Source of the DNA: Rhodoferax sp.
GTDB lineage: Bacteria > Pseudomonadota > Gammaproteobacteria > Burkholderiales > Burkholderiaceae_C
Direction: 5' to 3'
Assembly: GCF_025354435.1 (NCBI RefSeq)
Contig: NZ_JANXMU010000083.1
Coordinates: 1 to 64,000 of the forward strand
Length of the DNA stretch: 64,000 bases
The position numbers were made by a program, and so were the translations under genes. The first letter of the stretch is position 1; every line of letters starts with the position of its first letter. This document shows positions 26,899 through 36,500 of this stretch, piece after piece. The notes under the pieces are model-generated. The model had not been told where the DNA came from and did not search any database. It saw only the letters and a program-made list of their open reading frames with translations.

Positions 26899-26942
26899 TC
26901 GGCCTCTAGCGCATATACCGCCTACGCTAGTCGCTATCAAAA
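26899..26942 (-). repeat. Extragenic repeat, copy 6 (inverted)
   Basis: Reads GGCCTCTAGCGCATATACCG then CTACGCTAGTCGCTATCAA on the plus strand, i.e. opposite orientation to copies 1-5. Confidence 0.75.
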
Positions 26943-26991
26943 CTGAGTTTTTCGTAGAAACCGCTGCGGGATGCACAGATATTGCTTTCGC

Positions 26992-27024
26992 CCTATGTGG
27001 TCCACCGCACATACAAACTGCACC
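26992..27024 (+). promoter_or_regulatory. 33-bp shared upstream element, copy B
   Basis: CCTATGTGGTCCACCGCAC then ACTGCACC; 27 of 33 bases match 23408-23440. It lies 125 bases before the 146-residue hypothetical gene that precedes a diguanylate cyclase. Confidence 0.45.
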
Positions 27025-27149
27025 GCCATCGGCAAACTCAGACAAGGGCTGCACTTACCGTGGCTTTGTCCCCTCCCCCGCAGCACGCTGCATGCGCACG
27101 GCAGGGCCTGCGTTTTTCACCTTGCGCTATTGCAGCGCTGGAGATGTTT

Positions 27150-27590
27150 ATGCCCTTTTCAGCCCACTCCACCGTGAGCGAGTCGATCCAGGGAACACTG
27201 GTACAGCACGCAGGGCAAGCACCCGATGCCGACGCGGTGGTGGACGCGGTCACGCGCACCTGGCAGTTCATGGCGGCCCAGCTGGAGCCGGTGATAGGCG
27301 CACGCGGCACCAGCGTGCTGCTGGACCGAGCGCTGCATTTGACCGCCAAAAACTTCCCCTGGCTGGCGCAAACCGATCCACCGGACAGCGCAGGCGACCC
27401 GCTAGCCCGCCTGCAGGTCCGTTTTGCCCGCCGTGATGCGCAAGAGGCGGCCCAGGCAGGCTGTGCCTTGCTGGTGACCTTTACCGAGCAACTGGCCAGC
27501 CTGATTGGCGAGCCTTTGACCGAACGCCTGCTGGCTTCGGTATGGGTGGATTCCGCTTCGCCCTACGAGACGCACACGCCCCATGGCTAA
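27150..27590 (+). CDS. Hypothetical protein preceding diguanylate cyclase
   Basis: 146 residues, soluble, no recognised family. The start at 27150 (MPFSAHSTVSESIQG) has a GGAG site six bases upstream; an ATG two codons earlier is also possible. Mostly helical prediction by composition: QFMAAQLEPVIGARGTSVLLDRALHL resembles a ligand- or dimer-forming helical bundle (quoted loosely from the centre), followed by LLVTFTEQLASLIGEPLTERLL. It lies 33 bases before a diguanylate cyclase and is probably co-transcribed, so it may modulate that enzyme. No Cys or metal motif. Confidence 0.68.
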   Translation: MPFSAHSTVSESIQGTLVQHAGQAPDADAVVDAVTRTWQFMAAQLEPVIGARGTSVLLDRALHLTAKNFPWLAQTDPPDSAGDPLARLQVRFARRDAQEAAQAGCALLVTFTEQLASLIGEPLTERLLASVWVDSASPYETHTPHG

Positions 27591-27623
27591 GCCGGCGGCG
27601 GCTTGCACACTGCGGGGCACTGT

Positions 27624-28466
27624 ATGACCCCCCCCGCACCGTTTCTGGAACAAAAGCATGCCGCCACCGGGCCAGACCAGCCCCCCACTTTGGAACAACA
27701 GGCCCACGCCCTGGGCCAGCGCGAAGCCGCCGTCGACACCCGTGAAGCCCTGGTGGAGCAGCGCGAAAAGGCCGTGCTGTTGCAAGAAGATGCGGCCCGC
27801 GCCAAAGAAGCCCAAGAGCTGCAGAACGCAGCCCAGCTGCGCGAGGCCAACGAGCGCCTGGTGGTGGCCACCGTGCAGGCGCAAACCATGAAGGAAGCGG
27901 CTGAAAATTCGGCCGCACAAATGTCCTACATGGCCCAGCACGACATCCTGACCGGCCTGCCCAACCGCGCTTTGCTCACCGACCGGCTGGCCCAGGCTAT
28001 GGCCCTGGCACAGCGCCACGACCAAAAAATCGTGTTGCTCTACCTGGACCTAGACAACTTCAAGCACATCAACGACTCGCTGGGCCACTCCGTGGGCGAC
28101 GAACTACTGCAGGCGGTGGCCCGGCGCTTGAGCGGCAGCGTGCGCCAGTCGGATACGGTTTGCCGCCAGGGTGGCGACGAATTTGTGCTGCTGCTGACCG
28201 AGGTGGACACCGTGCAACATGCCACCCACACCGCCGCCATGCTGATCGAAACCACCGCCCAGCCCTACCAGGTGGGCAGCCACACGCTGCAGGTGTCGGC
28301 CAGCATCGGCCTGAGCATCTACCCAGACGACGGCAACGACGTGGAAACCCTGCTGCACAACGCCGATACCGCCATGTACCACGCCAAGAAAAGCGGGCGC
28401 AACAACTTCCAACTGTTCTCGCCCGACATGGATATGCACGCTATGGTCCAACGGTCCAAGGGATAA
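27624..28466 (+). CDS. Coiled-coil diguanylate cyclase (GGDEF)
   Basis: 280 residues, cytoplasmic. An N-terminal coiled coil (about 20-105, heptad-rich EQQAHALGQREAAVDTREAL region) is followed by a GGDEF domain (about 112-270). The active-site signature is intact, GGDEF at 183-187, with substrate residues in DLDNFKHINDSLGH. There is no RxxD inhibitory site four to five residues before GGDEF (sequence is SDTVCRQGGDEF). It should make c-di-GMP from GTP. The start at 27624 is chosen for the ATG; a TTG at 27603 would add seven residues. Confidence 0.88.
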   Translation: MTPPAPFLEQKHAATGPDQPPTLEQQAHALGQREAAVDTREALVEQREKAVLLQEDAARAKEAQELQNAAQLREANERLVVATVQAQTMKEAAENSAAQMSYMAQHDILTGLPNRALLTDRLAQAMALAQRHDQKIVLLYLDLDNFKHINDSLGHSVGDELLQAVARRLSGSVRQSDTVCRQGGDEFVLLLTEVDTVQHATHTAAMLIETTAQPYQVGSHTLQVSASIGLSIYPDDGNDVETLLHNADTAMYHAKKSGRNNFQLFSPDMDMHAMVQRSKG

Positions 28467-28542
28467 AACTGCTCGCGCAAGGCCACCACCCGTGGCCGCG
28501 CGATTAGGTTCGACTTGGAATAGTGCAAATTCAAGTATCAAA

Positions 28543-28590
28543 TCGGCCTCTAGCGCATATAGAACCTACGCAAGTAGCTATATTTTTAGG
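28543..28590 (-). repeat. Extragenic repeat, copy 7 (inverted)
   Basis: CGGCCTCTAGCGCATATAG then CTACGCAAGTAGCTATATTT, downstream of the diguanylate cyclase and upstream of the CheB-CheR pseudogene. Confidence 0.75.
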
Positions 28591-28674
28591 AGTTTTGTAC
28601 TTTCTATTACACAGCGACTACACTTTAAGCCGCTGAAGTGCCCGCATGACCCTTCTTCGTAACCGGAGAACCCC

Positions 28675-31662
28675 ATGGCACCCCAGGCAAAAAGCCCCCA
28701 GCCCCCGCGGCTACCACGCCAACGGTGGTGGATATCCCTCTTATCGAGCCCAGTTTCCCCATCGTCGGCATTGGTGCATCGGCCGGTGGACTGGCGGCGT
28801 TTGAAGCCTTCTTTTTGGGCATGCCCGCCGATACCGACCCCGGCATGGCCTTTGTGCTGGTGCAGCACCTGGCCCCCGACCACAGCAGCTTGCTGACTGC
28901 GCTGGTGCAGCGCCACACCCGCATGCCGGTGCTGGAGGTGCAAGACGGCATGGTGGTGCAGATCAACTGCGTCTACATCATCCCGCCGAACTGCGATATG
29001 GCGTTTTTGAACGGAGCGCTGTACCTGCAGGAACCCACCGCGCCGCGCGGCCACCGGCTGCCCATCGACCATCTGTTCCGCTCCCTGGCGCAAGACCTGC
29101 GCGAGCGGGCCATTGGCATCGTGCTGTCGGGCACCGGCAGCGACGGCACGCTGGGCGTGCGCGCCATCAAGGGCGAAGGCGGCATGGTGATGGTGCAACA
29201 CCCCGGTTCGGCCGAATTTGACGGCATGCCGCGCAGCACCCTGGCCACTGGCCTGGTCGACTTTGAACTGCCCCCGGCCGAAATGCCCGCGCAGCTGGTG
29301 GCCTACGCCGCCCATGCCTTTGGCCACCCGCCCCGTACCACCATCGGCGCGCCGCAGGCAGAAAACGCCCTGAAACAAATCTTCCTGCTGCTGCGCAGCC
29401 ACACGGGCCACGACTTTTCGCGGTACAAGCCCAACACCATCCACCGGCGTATCGAGCGGCGCATGGCGGTGCACCAGATCGACGCGCTGGACGGCTATGT
29501 CAAGTACCTGCAGCAAGCCCCCACCGAGGTGGACGCACTGTTCCACGACCTGCTGATCGGCGTAACCAACTTCTTCCGCGACCCCGAAGCCTTTGCGCTG
29601 CTGGAGGCCGAGGTGATTCCCAAGCTGTTCGCCAACAAACCTGCTGGGGCAGTGGTGCGCGCCTGGTCGGCGGGCTGCTCCACCGGCGAAGAGTCCTATT
29701 CGCTGGCCATCCTGCTGTAAGAGCGGCTGGATGTACTCAAGCTCAGCTACAAGGTGCAGGTGTTTGCCACCGACATCGACAGCCGCGCCATCGCCACCGC
29801 CCGCGCCGGGCTGTACCCGGCCAGCATTGCCGACGACATCACGCCCGAGCGGCTGGCCCGCTTTTTTACCGCCGAGCCCGGTGGCAGCGCCTACCGGGTG
29901 CACAAAAGCATCCGCGACATGATGGTGTTCTCGGAGCACGACCTGGTCAAAGACCCGTCGTTTTCCAAGCTCGACCTGGTGAGCTGCCGCAACCTGCTGA
30001 TCTACATGGGCGCGGAGCTGCAGAAAAAGGTGATCTCGCTGTTCCACTACGCACTGCTGCCCGGCGGCATGCTGTTTTTGGGCAGCTCGGAAACCGTGGG
30101 CGAGCTGTCTGACGTGTTTGCCGTGGTAGACCGCAAATCCAAGGCCTACCAGCGCAAGGAAGACTTCCAGGGCGCGCAGCGTGCCGCGCTGGGCCGGTTT
30201 TTGCCGCCGCTGACGATGAAACACGTGGCGCTGCCGCCGATTGCCGACAAGGTGCAGCCACAGAAGCTGTCGTTGCGCAGCCTGACCGAGCAAACCCTGC
30301 TGCACCACATGGCCCCGGCGGGTGCGCTGGTCAACGGCCAGGGCGATATCTTGTACCTGCATGGCCGCACCGGCATGTTTCTGGAGCCTGCGGCGGGCGA
30401 GGCCGGTATCAACAACATTGTGAAGATGGCCCGCGAAGGCCTGCGCCGCGAGCTGACCATTGCCCTGCACAAGGCGGCGGTGACCCACCAGCGGGTGCAG
30501 GCGCTGAATCTGCGGGTCAAAACCAACGGCCATTTCAGCTTGGTGAACCTGGCGGTCTGCCCCGCCGCCACCGGCACGGCATCGGCGCTGGAATCACCGC
30601 TGTACCTGGTGGTGCTGGAGTTGGCCAAGGTGCAAGATATACCCGCCGATGCGCGGCCCGCGCTGGCCGCCAGCGGCGACACCCAGGCCCACATCGCCGA
30701 GCTGACCGAAGAACTGCAGGCCAAAGAAGAGTACCTGCACGCGGCCAACGAGGAACTGGAAACCTCCAACGAAGAACTCAAGTCGTCGAACGAAGAAATG
30801 CAATCGGTGAACGGAGAGCTGCAGTCCACCAACGAAGAGCTGGAAACCTCGAAGGAGGAGCTGCAGTCCATCAACGAAGAGCTGGCCACCGTCAATACCG
30901 AGCTGCAAACCAAGGTGGCCGACCTGTCCCGCGCCAACAACGACATGAACAACCTGCTGGCGAACACCGGCATTGGCACCATTTTTGTAGACCACGGCCT
31001 GCGCATCCTGCGCTTTACCCCGGCGGCTACGCTGATCATCAACCTGATTTTGAGCGACGTGGGCCGCCCGGTGGGCCATATCGCATCCAACCTGCTGGGC
31101 TACGACCGGCTGGTAGCCGATGTGCAGGCAGTTCTGCGAGACCTGCAGCCAATCGAGGCCGATGTCGAAACGCTGGAGCACCGCCACTACACCATGCGCA
31201 TCCTGCCCTACCGCACGCTGGACAACGTGATCGAGGGCGTGGTGCTCACCTTTGTGGAGATCACCGAGATGGTGCGCACCCGCGTTGCCCTGCGCAAGGC
31301 CAACGAACTACTGCGCCTGGCGGTGGTGGTGCGCGATGCCTTCGATGCCATCACCGTGCAAGATCTGGACGGCCGCATCCTGGCCTGGAACCCCGGTGCC
31401 GAACGCATGTACGGCTGGACCGAGGCCGAGGCCCTGCAAATGAACGTGCGCAAGCGCCTGCCGCCCGGTGCACCGGTCTTGCCGGGGCTATCGGCCCACA
31501 CGCTAGAGCCCAGCGCCACCCAACGGCTGGCCAAAGACGGCACACTGATCGATATTATCTACCGAGCTACTGGACGCGCACGGACTGGTCTACGCTATAG
31601 CCACCACCGAACGTATCCAAACCCTTCCACACCATACCCCTGTCAAGGCTCGCCATGGATAA
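28675..31662 (+). pseudogene. CheB-CheR-PAS fusion protein, disrupted by frameshifts and a nonsense codon
   Basis: Remnant of a sensor protein joining a CheB methylesterase-like domain (GIGASAGGLAAFEAFF, LSGTGSDGTLGV), a CheR methyltransferase domain (TNFFRDPEAF, AWSAGCSTGEESYS, then FATDIDSRAIATARAGLYP), a long coiled coil of repeated TSNEELKSSNEE-type units, and PAS domains. Three lesions are visible. (1) The ATG at 28675 with a GGAGA site is out of frame with the body; one base appears lost in the C-runs near 28700. (2) An in-frame TAA at 29718-29720 stands where relatives have Gln (codon 332 counted from the GTG at 28725). (3) A +1 shift near 31558, after which the expected end TELLDAHGLVYAIATTERI continues in the next frame to TAA at 31660. 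The full-length protein cannot be made without recoding. Confidence 0.88.
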
Positions 31663-32317
31663 ACACAATAGCAGCACCGCGCAAGCCCTGCGCCAACAGG
31701 CCGAAGCCATCATGCGCGACAAGGCATCGCTGACCACCCGCCCTGCCGACACATTGACGCTGGCCAGCATGTAGCGCGCGATGCACGAACTGCAAGTGCA
31801 CCAGATCGAGCTGGAAATGCAAAACGATGAATTGCACCGCACCCAGGCACTGCTGGAAACCGCCCGGGCCCGCTACTTTGACCTGTACGACCTGGCCCCG
31901 GTGGGCTATTGCACGGTGGACGAAAGCGGGCTGGTCGTAGAGGCCAATCTGGCCGCCGCAGCGCTCTTGGGCATGGCGCGCAGTGCGCTGATTGGGCAGC
32001 GCATCAGTCGCTTCATTGGCAGAGACCACCAGGATACGTATTACCGCCTGCGCAGCCAATTGCTGGACACCCGTGCGCCGCAAAACTGCGAACTGGAAAT
32101 AGCACCGCACGACGGCGCCGCGTGCTGGGTGCAGATGACCACCAGTGCCGCCAAAGACGAATCTGGCGCGCCGCATCAGCACCTGGTGCTGGCCGACATC
32201 AGCGAATCCAAGGTCATGGCCGCGGCTATGCAGGCCAGCGAAGCCCACTACCGGGCGCTGGTAGACGGCTCGCCCGATGCCACCAGCGAACGCAAGCGGC
32301 AAGACGCAGTCAAGTAA
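31655..32317 (+). pseudogene. PAS-domain sensor protein remnant
   Basis: Begins at ATG 31655, overlapping the old end of the CheB-CheR gene. After 39 codons an in-frame TAG (31772-31774) interrupts it just before the conserved HELQVHQIELEMQNDELHR helix. The rest encodes a PAS domain (ARYFDLYDLAPVGYCTVDESG, then LVLADISESKV). The final part jumps from the start of a second PAS domain (YRALVDGSPDA) straight to a piece that looks like the end of one (SERKRQDAVK), then stops, so an internal deletion has also removed about 100 residues plus any kinase or cyclase output. A short protein from ATG 31781 could still be made. Confidence 0.75.
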
Positions 32318-32328
32318 ACCCGAACAGC

Positions 32329-33054
32329 CTAGGCGGCCATCGTCATCAACGAACGCGCGCGGGCCTTGCTGGACGCATCGAACTCGCAGGCACCCTGCTC
32401 CAGCCGATGGCGGTTCAGCACCTCGATGTGGCCGCGCCGGTAGGCAATCACGCCCGCCAGTTGCAGCTTGCGGGCGGCCGCAGTGACCCCTTCGCGGCGC
32501 ACCCCCAGCAGGTTGGCGGCCAGCTCTTGGGTCATGGCCATTTTGTTGCTGGGCAACCGGTCCAGCCCCTGCAATAGACGGCGGCAAAACTGCTGGTCGA
32601 TGGAGTGGTGGCGGATGTAGGCCGCCGTTTGCGTCACCTGGGCGATCAATGCCTGGGTGTAGCGCAGCAGCATGCGCATCACCGGGCCACCCGACTCGGC
32701 CTCGGCATTCACGCGGTGCGCGCTCAGCCGGTAGCCTTGCCCAGCGCTTTGCACCACCGCTTCGTGTGGGCTCACATCACCGCCCATGAATAGCGACAGG
32801 CCGACCACGCCGTCCAGCCCTACCACCGCCACTTCTGACGACGCGCCGTCCTCGGCCAGGTACATCAGCGAGACGATGGCAGTGGTGGGAAACACTACAT
32901 AGCCGGGCGTGCTACCCGAGCGGCACAGCACCTTGCCCAGGGGCAAGTCCACCCATTCCAGGTAAGGCTCCCAGCGCTTCCAGTCAGCGTCTGACAAGGA
33001 AGCCAGCAACTGGTTCTGGCGCGGATGGGAAACGGTTTGTAGAGCGGTGGGCAT
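32329..33054 (-). CDS. Crp/Fnr-family transcription regulator
   Basis: 241 residues. The N-terminal cyclic-nucleotide-like sensor domain (about 15-135; PLGKVLCRSGSTPGYVVFPT, VGLDGVVGLSLFMGG) lacks evident cAMP-binding residues. The C-terminal winged helix has recognition helix near ELAANLLGVRREGVTAAARKL. This is the atypical CRP group often found beside envelope and stress genes. Two GTCCTAC dyads (33138, 33168) lie 84 and 114 bases upstream, in the region shared with the rightward glucan synthase operon. Convergent with the two pseudogenes. Confidence 0.9.
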   Translation of the reverse strand: MPTALQTVSHPRQNQLLASLSDADWKRWEPYLEWVDLPLGKVLCRSGSTPGYVVFPTTAIVSLMYLAEDGASSEVAVVGLDGVVGLSLFMGGDVSPHEAVVQSAGQGYRLSAHRVNAEAESGGPVMRMLLRYTQALIAQVTQTAAYIRHHSIDQQFCRRLLQGLDRLPSNKMAMTQELAANLLGVRREGVTAAARKLQLAGVIAYRRGHIEVLNRHRLEQGACEFDASSKARARSLMTMAA

Positions 33055-33137
33055 GGAAATCCTCGGGCAAAAAAATGGTATGTCCCATCATTGCCGTCTG
33101 TACGGGCAGCGGCTATCGGCGGTGGTCGGTAATGCGC

Positions 33138-33153
33138 GTCAGCATCGTCCTAC
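33138..33153 (+). promoter_or_regulatory. GTCCTAC dyad, site 8
   Basis: GTCAGCATCGTCCTAC; the left arm is identical to that of site 6. Between the Crp/Fnr gene (84 bases) and the rightward membrane protein/glucan synthase operon. Confidence 0.5.
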
Positions 33154-33167
33154 AAGCCGCAAAACGT

Positions 33168-33183
33168 GTAGCTGCCGTCCTAC
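33168..33183 (+). promoter_or_regulatory. GTCCTAC dyad, site 9
   Basis: GTAGCTGCCGTCCTAC with arms GTAG/CTAC, 30 bases (about three helical turns) from site 8 in the same orientation, as expected for a tandem binding region. Confidence 0.55.
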
Positions 33184-33330
33184 CCACAGCGGCGCACTGT
33201 CCGACAGACAGCAGACACCCCCCTTCCTACCATGAAGTCACCGGATGGCCATGGCACTCAGCCCTGGTCAAACTGGACCCCGAGTTGTTCCGTGTTCAAC
33301 CTTTCCCGCACCGAGCGGATGGAGATTTTC

Positions 33331-33597
33331 ATGCGTGCTTTTGCTACCGCTTCCATTGCATCCCCCCAGTACACCGGCCCCAACTGGAGCACCTCTTCGT
33401 ACGGTGATGCCACCGCCAGCCAACCCATGGAACTGGCCGCCCTGGGCGAGCACCTGAGCCTGTGCCAAGGCAGCAACAAGCGCTGGTCTACCCTGCGCTA
33501 CCTGGGTGGCACGCTGCACCGGTTTGCCGCATCGCGCATCGTTACCACCCTGGCCGTAGCCGCTTTGCTGATCGGTGCCACTTTGCTGGTCCTCTGA
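33331..33597 (+). CDS. Small membrane-anchored hypothetical protein
   Basis: 88 residues from ATG 33331, which has GGAG six bases upstream; earlier in-frame ATGs (33232, 33322) lack a better site. Polar N-terminal part (SSYGDATASQPMELAALGEH) and one C-terminal membrane helix (IVTTLAVAALLIGATLLVL) with almost no residues after it, so it is probably tail-anchored with the N-terminus in the cytoplasm. The stop codon is two bases before the giant glucan synthase start, implying coupled translation and a possible accessory role. No known family. Confidence 0.7.
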   Translation: MRAFATASIASPQYTGPNWSTSSYGDATASQPMELAALGEHLSLCQGSNKRWSTLRYLGGTLHRFAASRIVTTLAVAALLIGATLLVL

Positions 33598-33599
33598 CG

Positions 33600-36500
33600 A
33601 TGGCGACCGAGCTGCTGCGCCTGGTGCCCAGTGCACCCCCCGCCCTGTGCCAGATGTTGGACGGGGTGCGTGGCCCGGTGCAGCCGCCGATACGGTCCGA
33701 AATTTTTGGCCTGCAGCGCTTTGCGCAACACGGCCGCAGCCTGGGAGAGACGCACCGGGCCGAACGGCCCAGCCTGCGGGCTGCCAGCTTTTTTCCGCGC
33801 CTGCGGGAAAACATCCACACACTGGATGAGGCCCACCGCTACATCGGTGTACAGGCCGCCACCGGCTACGACGTGAGCCCGGCAGCCGAGTGGCTGCTGG
33901 ACAACTTCCATCTGATCGAAGCCCAGCTGGAAGAAATCCACGCCGGGCTGCCCCGCAGCTACTTCCGCGCCCTGCCGGTGCTACAAGACGAACCGCTGGC
34001 CGGGCTGCCACGGGTCTACGGTGTGGCCTGGGCCTTTGTGGCGCACACCGACGGCGCGTTTGACGAGGCGCTGCTGGTGCAGTTCCTCAGCGCTTACCAG
34101 GAAACCCGCGAGCTGAACCTTGCCGAGATGTGGGCCCTGCCCACCACCTTGCGCGTGGTGCTGGTGGAAAACCTGCGCCGCCTGGCCGAACGCGTAGCCA
34201 CCAACAAGGCAGCCCGCGAAGTGGCCAACCTGTGCTGCGACCACCTGGACACCACCACCATTGCCGACCTGGACGAACTGCTGGCGCTGCTGAACGCGCG
34301 CGGCGTAGGGCGGATGTTCCTGACCCAGATGGGGCTGCGCCTGCAGGACAGCCATACGAATGCAGATGCCCGTTTCAACGACTGGCTGCAGGCCGCCCTG
34401 CCCGACTTTGCCGCGGCCCAAACCCAGCACAACGTAGACCAGGCCGCCGACAACCTGAGCGTGAGCAACGCCGTAAAGTCGCTGCGCGCGATTGGCGATG
34501 CCGACTGGCCCGACATCGTGGCACGCACCAGCCTGCTGATGCAGCGCATGCTGGCCTCGCCCATTTTTGAAGCCGAACACCCCCACACCCGCGATGCCAC
34601 CCTGCACGGTATCGAGCGCCTAGCCAAACGCAGTGGCCACAGCGAAGCTTCGGTCACCCAAACCCTGCTGGGGTTGATGCAAACGCCCACCGCGGACAAC
34701 GCCACCGGTGTACCGAGTTACTGGCTGGAAGGCGCGGGCCGCCCGGTGCTGGTCAAATCCTTGGGTCTGCAGGAAAACGCCGCCGTGCTGTGGCGTTCCA
34801 TCACCCGCCGCGCCGCCCTGCCGGCCTACCTGGGCGCTTTGGGCGTGGGCAGCGTAGGCCTGGTGGCTTGGATGCTGCACCACCACGCTGGCGGGCTGGG
34901 CTTGCTGCTGTTGACCGCCGCGTTGATGTTGTTCCCGGCATCGGAAGCCATCGTGGCCATCATCAACCGCCTGATCAGTGAATCGGTGCGGCCGCAGCAC
35001 CTGCCGCGCCTGGGCCTGCTGGACGGCATACCGCCCGCGCACCGGGTGCTGGTGGTGATACCGGCCATGCTGGACAGCGCGGCATCGGCCCGCGCGCTGG
35101 TGCACCGGCTGCATCTGCACTACATTGCCAACCCCGAGCCCTGCGCCCAGTTCGGCCTGCTGTCCGATTGGGTGGACGCCGATACCGAACGCACCCCTGC
35201 CGATGCCGACCTGCTGTCTGCCGCCACCCAGGCCATCAGCGCACTCAACCAACGTTACCCCAGCCTGAACGGTGCCGCCCCGCGCTTTATCCTGCTGCAC
35301 CGCGAGCGCACCTTCAGCACCACCGAACAGCGCTGGATCGGCTGGGAGCGCAAGCGCGGCAAGCTGGAGCAGTTGGTAGAAGCCCTGGCGACCGATTCCA
35401 GCGCCGCCTTCATGTACCTGGGCAACACCTCGCGCATTGCATCGCACACGCCCTACATCGTGACCCTGGACAGTGACACCCAGTTGCCACCCGGCCGCCT
35501 GCGCGAACTGGTGGGCGTGGCCGCGCACCCGCACAACCAGCCCCAGCTGGATGCCAGCGGGCGCAGCGTGGTGCAGGGCTACGGCATCTTGCAGCCGCGC
35601 GTAGCCACACCGCTGCCCGCGCGCAAAGACTTCACGCTCTACCACTGGCTGTTTGCCGGACAGTGCGGCATTGACCCCTATAGCGCCGCCACTTCCGAGG
35701 TCTACCAGGACGTGTTTGGCGAAGGCAGCTTCACCGGCAAAGGCTTGCTGCATGTGCAAGCCCTGCACGCCGTGCTGTCGGGCCGACTCCCTGAAGGCCA
35801 GGTACTCAGCCACGACCTGCTGGAGGGTTCGCTGGCGCGCTGCGCTGCGGTAACCGACATCAGCGTGATCGAAGACGCCCCCTTCCACGCCGACGTGGCT
35901 GCGTCCCGGGTGCACCGCTGGACGCGTGGTGACTGGCAACTGCTGGCGATTTTGCTGAACTCCGGGCGCTACCCGCTGCGGGGCATTAACGTCTGGAAGA
36001 TGTTTGACAACCTGCGCCGCTCCCTGGTGGCCCCGGCTTCGCTGCTCTTGCTGCTGCTGGCGCTGTGCACCCCGGCACTGTCGCCCTGGGCGGCGCTGGC
36101 CCTGGTGGCCGCGGCTTTTTCTGCCGGGCCGCTGATGGGTGCAGTGGCGGGTTTTTCGCCCAGCCGCGACGACCTGGCCAAGCGCCACTTCTACCGCCAG
36201 GCCGGGTCTGACCTAGCCCGCACACTGTGGGGCGGGCTGTGGCACGTGGCCCAGTTGCTGATGCACGCGCTGCTGGCGGTGGACGCGATTGCCCGGGCGC
36301 TGTACCGCATGTTCGTCAGCCACCGGCATCTGCTGCAATGGACTACAGCCGCCGCGGCACAGGCCCAGGCGCGGACCCATTTGCCAGCGCTGGTGCGCGC
36401 GCACTGGAGCCTGCCGGTGGTAGCCCTGCTGCTGCTGGCCGGGCTACTGGCCGTGGGCACGGCACATCCGGCATTGGCCACCGTGCTGTGCCTGCTGTGG

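Noticed and set aside
28578..30533. Open frame of about 650 codons on the minus strand
   Set aside because: Antisense to the CheB-CheR coding region; composition is that of a shadow frame with no domain.
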